Position numbers and translations under genes: made by a program. A model generated the notes under the pieces. It saw nothing but the letters and a program-made list of their open reading frames with translations, made no database searches and was not told the origin of the DNA. 64,000 nt of DNA from Oceanicola sp. 502str15. GTDB lineage: Bacteria; Pseudomonadota; Alphaproteobacteria; Rhodobacterales; Rhodobacteraceae. The DNA is taken from assembly GCF_024105635.1 (NCBI RefSeq), contig NZ_WYDQ01000001.1, forward strand, positions 1,054,001 to 1,118,000. Reading direction: 5' to 3'. Each line of letters starts with the position of its first letter. Position 1 is the stretch's first letter. Shown here piece after piece: positions 61,376 to 64,000 of the stretch.

Positions 61376-62836
61376 ATGTCAGCCCCCTGCCCCAGCCCCT
61401 TCAACATGGCCGCCTACGTGCTTTCGGCGGCGAAGGAGACACCGGGCAAGACCGCACTCGTGATTGCCGGCGCCTCAAAGGCGCAGCGCTGGCGCTATGG
61501 CGAGCTGGAAGCGCGGGTTGCCGCGATTGCCGCCGCCTTCACGGCGCGCGGCCTCGTGCCGGGGGACCGGGTGCTCTTGCGGTTGGGGAACACGGTGGAG
61601 TTTCCGCTGGCCTATCTCGGGGCGATCTGGGCCGGCATGGTGCCGGTTCCGACCTCGGCCGCGCTGACCGGCCCCGAGATAACGGCAATTGCCGCCGAAC
61701 TGTCACCGGCGCTGGTGATAGCGGGCGATGGCGTGACCCTGCCCGAGCACCCTGCCCCGGTCATGCCGCAGGTGGAGCTTCATGGCGCCGAAGGCCACCA
61801 GCCACCGCAGATGGGCGACCCCGAGCGGCTGGCCTATATCATCTACACCTCCGGCACCTCCGGCCGCCCCCGTGGCGTGATGCACGCCCATCGTGCTGTC
61901 TGGGCGCGGCGGATGATGTGGGAGGGTTGGTATGACCTTCAACCAAGCGACCGGCTGCTGCATGCCGGGGCCTTCAACTGGACCTACACGCTCGGCACTG
62001 GGCTGATGGACCCTTGGGCGCGCGGCGCGACCGCGGTGATCCTGGCTTCCGGCACCCGGCCAGAGCAGTTGCCGCTTTTGATGGCACGTCACGACGCCAC
62101 GATTTTTGCTGCGGCGCCGGGGGTTTACCGGCAGATGCTCAGGCAGCATGGCGCGATTTCCGCCCCCAGGCTGCGCCATGGCCTCTCGGCCGGTGAGAAG
62201 CTGCCCGATGCGCTGGCCCAAGCATGGAAGGCAGCGACCGGCTGCGAGGTCTACGAGGCGCTCGGGATGTCGGAATGCTCCACCTATGTTTCCGGCTGCC
62301 CGGCCCGCCCCGCTCCGCCGGGCGCGACTGGCTACCCGCAACCCGGTCGCCGCCTTCGCGTGGGGGCCGACGGGCAGCTTGGCATCCACCGCAGCGATCC
62401 CGGCCTGATGCTGGGCTATCTTGACGCGCCGGATGAAACCGCGAGCCGCTACGAGGGCCACTGGTTCATGACCGGCGATACGGTGGCCGAAGCCGAGGAC
62501 GGCGCGATCACCTACCTGGGCCGCAATGACGATATGATGAACGCGGGCGGCTACAGGGTCTCTCCGCTGGAGGTGGAAGCTGCCATGACGGCCCACCCAG
62601 AGCTGACGGCCACAGCGGCAGTGGAGGTGGAGGTGAAGCCGGGCACGACGGTTGTAAGGTGCTTTTACGTCGCGCCGCAAGCACTTGACACTGAAGACCT
62701 TTCAGCCTTCGCGGCCAGCCGATTGGCGCGCTATAAATGCCCCCGCATCTTTACCCCGATCGCGCAGCTTCCGACCAATGCCAATGGCAAGCTCAACCGC
62801 AAGCTCTTGCGTGATCTGCCCCTGGACCCTGCATGA
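61376..62836 (+). CDS. AMP-dependent acyl-CoA synthetase/ligase
   Basis: 486-residue adenylate-forming enzyme: acyl acid plus ATP plus CoA to acyl-CoA. Core motifs: YIIYTSGTSGRPRG (A3), YEALGMSE (A5), GRNDDMMNAGGYRVSP (A8 hinge), and catalytic Lys in TNANGKLNRKLL (A10). Short length and the FNWTYTLGTGLMD segment recall benzoate-CoA ligase-like enzymes; substrate unassigned. Divergent XRE-cupin regulator is the likely controller. ATG 61376 chosen for the family-typical N-terminus. Confidence 0.9.
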   Translation: MSAPCPSPFNMAAYVLSAAKETPGKTALVIAGASKAQRWRYGELEARVAAIAAAFTARGLVPGDRVLLRLGNTVEFPLAYLGAIWAGMVPVPTSAALTGPEITAIAAELSPALVIAGDGVTLPEHPAPVMPQVELHGAEGHQPPQMGDPERLAYIIYTSGTSGRPRGVMHAHRAVWARRMMWEGWYDLQPSDRLLHAGAFNWTYTLGTGLMDPWARGATAVILASGTRPEQLPLLMARHDATIFAAAPGVYRQMLRQHGAISAPRLRHGLSAGEKLPDALAQAWKAATGCEVYEALGMSECSTYVSGCPARPAPPGATGYPQPGRRLRVGADGQLGIHRSDPGLMLGYLDAPDETASRYEGHWFMTGDTVAEAEDGAITYLGRNDDMMNAGGYRVSPLEVEAAMTAHPELTATAAVEVEVKPGTTVVRCFYVAPQALDTEDLSAFAASRLARYKCPRIFTPIAQLPTNANGKLNRKLLRDLPLDPA

Positions 62837-62899
62837 ACGCACCTTTCCTGCGGCCATAAGACACTTCCCCCTCCCTCATCTGCGTGACACATCTACCCC

Positions 62900-63544
62900 A
62901 TGATCCAACTCGACATTTTCTCCGACCCGATCTGCCCCTGGTGCTTCATCGGCAAGACCCTCCTCGACAGGGCGCTTGGCGAGGCCGGGGAGCATCCGTT
63001 CACCATCGAGTACCACCCGTTTCAGCTGAACCCGGACATGCCCAAGGGCGGGATGGACCGGCGGGCCTATCTGGAAGGCAAATTCGGCGGCAAGAAGCAG
63101 GCGGCAGAGATCTATGGCCGGATCGCGGAGGCCGCCGAAGAGGCCGGTTTGATGCTGAACTTCGCCGCCATCGAGCGCACGCCGAACACGCTTGATGCCC
63201 ACCGGCTGATCCATTGGGCCGGGTTGGAGCAGCGGCAAGTTCCTGTCGTTTCAATGCTTTTCGATGCCTACTTCATGCAGGGCCGCGACATTGAAGACCA
63301 CGAGGTGCTGGCCGATATCGCGGATTCTGCGGGCTGTGATGCCGCGGTGATCCAGCGGCTCCTGAGCGGTGACGCGGATGCCGACAACATTCGTGCCCGC
63401 GATGCCCATGCCCGCGAGCGCGGTATCACCGGAGTGCCGACCCACATCATTGCCAATCAGCACGTGGTGCCGGGCTGTCAGCCGCCCGATCTCTGGTTGA
63501 AGCTGATCGACGAGATCAACAGCCAGATCGGACGACCTCAATGA
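62900..63544 (+). CDS. FrnE-type DsbA-family oxidoreductase
   Basis: 214-residue cytosolic thioredoxin-fold protein without signal peptide. Active-site CPWC at residues 12-15; cis-Pro region ITGVPTHIIA. FrnE proteins act as disulphide isomerases or polyketide-like enzymes; function here not specified. The stop overlaps the efflux gene start by 4 bp (ATGA). Confidence 0.92.
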   Translation: MIQLDIFSDPICPWCFIGKTLLDRALGEAGEHPFTIEYHPFQLNPDMPKGGMDRRAYLEGKFGGKKQAAEIYGRIAEAAEEAGLMLNFAAIERTPNTLDAHRLIHWAGLEQRQVPVVSMLFDAYFMQGRDIEDHEVLADIADSAGCDAAVIQRLLSGDADADNIRARDAHARERGITGVPTHIIANQHVVPGCQPPDLWLKLIDEINSQIGRPQ

Positions 63545-64000
63545 CGAACCAGACGGCCGCACCGGCGGCCCGAAAGTTGAGCCAGACCGAGTTTCTGGCC
63601 CTGATGGCGATGCTTTTTGCCACCATCGCCTTTTCGACCGATGCGATGCTGCCCGCCCTGCCCGAGATCGCCGACGAGCTTTCGCCCGACAACCCGAACC
63701 GGGTGCAGCTCATCGTGACCAGCTTCATGCTGGGCATGGGGCTCGGCACGCTCATCACAGGGCCGATCTCCGACAGTTTCGGTCGCAAGAACACGGTGCT
63801 GCTTTTCGCGGTGCTCTACATTGGCGGCGCGCTCCTGGCCTGGATGGCCCCCTCGCTCGAAATGGTTCTTGCGGCGCGTGTCATTCAGGGCCTCGGTGCG
63901 GCCGGCCCCCGGATCGTGGGCCTGGCCATTGTGCGAGACCTCTATTCGGGCCGCGAGATGGCACGGCTCACCTCCTTCATCTTCCTCGTGTTTTCGCTGT
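63541..64000 (+). CDS. Bcr/CflA-type multidrug efflux MFS transporter (partial)
   Basis: The first 153 residues of a 12-helix MFS exporter. Motif A at GPISDSFGRKNTVLL and TDAMLPALPEI near the start are Bcr/CflA hallmarks. Continues beyond the right edge. Coupled to the FrnE gene by a 4-bp overlap. Confidence 0.9.
   Translation, partial: MTNQTAAPAARKLSQTEFLALMAMLFATIAFSTDAMLPALPEIADELSPDNPNRVQLIVTSFMLGMGLGTLITGPISDSFGRKNTVLLFAVLYIGGALLAWMAPSLEMVLAARVIQGLGAAGPRIVGLAIVRDLYSGREMARLTSFIFLVFSL

Noticed and set aside
1..64000. Search for CRISPR arrays, tRNA/rRNA genes, insertion sequences, integrases or att sites
   Set aside because: No repeat-spacer pattern, no cloverleaf or transposase/integrase motif was seen. 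The island shows no composition break except the AT-rich stretch near 48.35-48.5 kb.

Overview
This 64 kb window is GC-rich chromosomal DNA of an alphaproteobacterium, most likely a marine member of the Rhodobacteraceae (Roseobacter group). The assignment rests on the gene content (class II DAHP synthase, the yicC-gmk-gamma carbonic anhydrase-phoR order, a pst-phoU-phoB operon, a MoxR/Bat-like cluster, and glutathione-linked formaldehyde oxidation next to a lanthanide-type methanol dehydrogenase) and on protein-level resemblance recalled from that family. I saw no prophage, transposon, CRISPR array, tRNA or rRNA. The DNA reads as core chromosome with one large metabolic island.

Layout. 1-10.4 kb: housekeeping genes (end of a branched-chain amino acid binding protein, PQQ-type sugar dehydrogenase, acetyltransferase, GlxA/AraC regulator, DAHP synthase, PAS protein, yicC, gmk, gamma-carbonic anhydrase). 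9.4-17.3 kb: phosphate regulon phoR-(inverted RidA-like gene)-pstSCAB-phoU-phoB, with a three-repeat Pho box before pstS. 17.9-23.8 kb: a tightly overlapping six-gene MoxR-DUF58-VWA (Bat-like) operon. 23.9-48.3 kb: a continuous C1/quinoprotein island. 48.6-64 kb: LuxR-type regulator, rpsB-tsf, psuK-psuG, DUF502 protein, patatin-bdhA, a candidate small RNA, an orphan oligopeptide-type binding protein with a coupled hydrolase, an XRE-cupin regulator, an acyl-CoA-synthetase-like enzyme, a FrnE-type DsbA protein and the start of a Bcr/CflA efflux pump.

The island is the centre of interest. XoxF (with the extra lanthanide-binding Asp) should oxidise methanol in the periplasm and pass electrons to the neighbouring c-type cytochromes. 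Gfa, the class III alcohol dehydrogenase and S-formylglutathione hydrolase take formaldehyde to formate in the cytoplasm. A LuxR-type response regulator, a FIST-domain protein and a hybrid histidine kinase probably control it, like FlhRS/AfdRST systems. Around this core lie periplasmic proteins of unknown biochemistry: two fused SoxY-SoxZ-like carriers with a lone carrier Cys, a SoxH-like metallohydrolase, a C-x3-C-W rhodanese-like protein, an MxaD-like protein, two YVTN propellers, a strongly acidic PepSY-like small protein that may bind lanthanides, and two ABC transporters, one resembling the lut/ped lanthanide-associated system. A previously undescribed periplasmic carrier or metal-trafficking system is best sought here.

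A second candidate for new biology is a compact small RNA gene on the minus strand near 57.34-57.45 kb. It has a good sigma70-like promoter, a palindrome inside the promoter spacer, and a strong terminator.

All calls come from reading the sequence and recalled family knowledge; no search or folding program was run.
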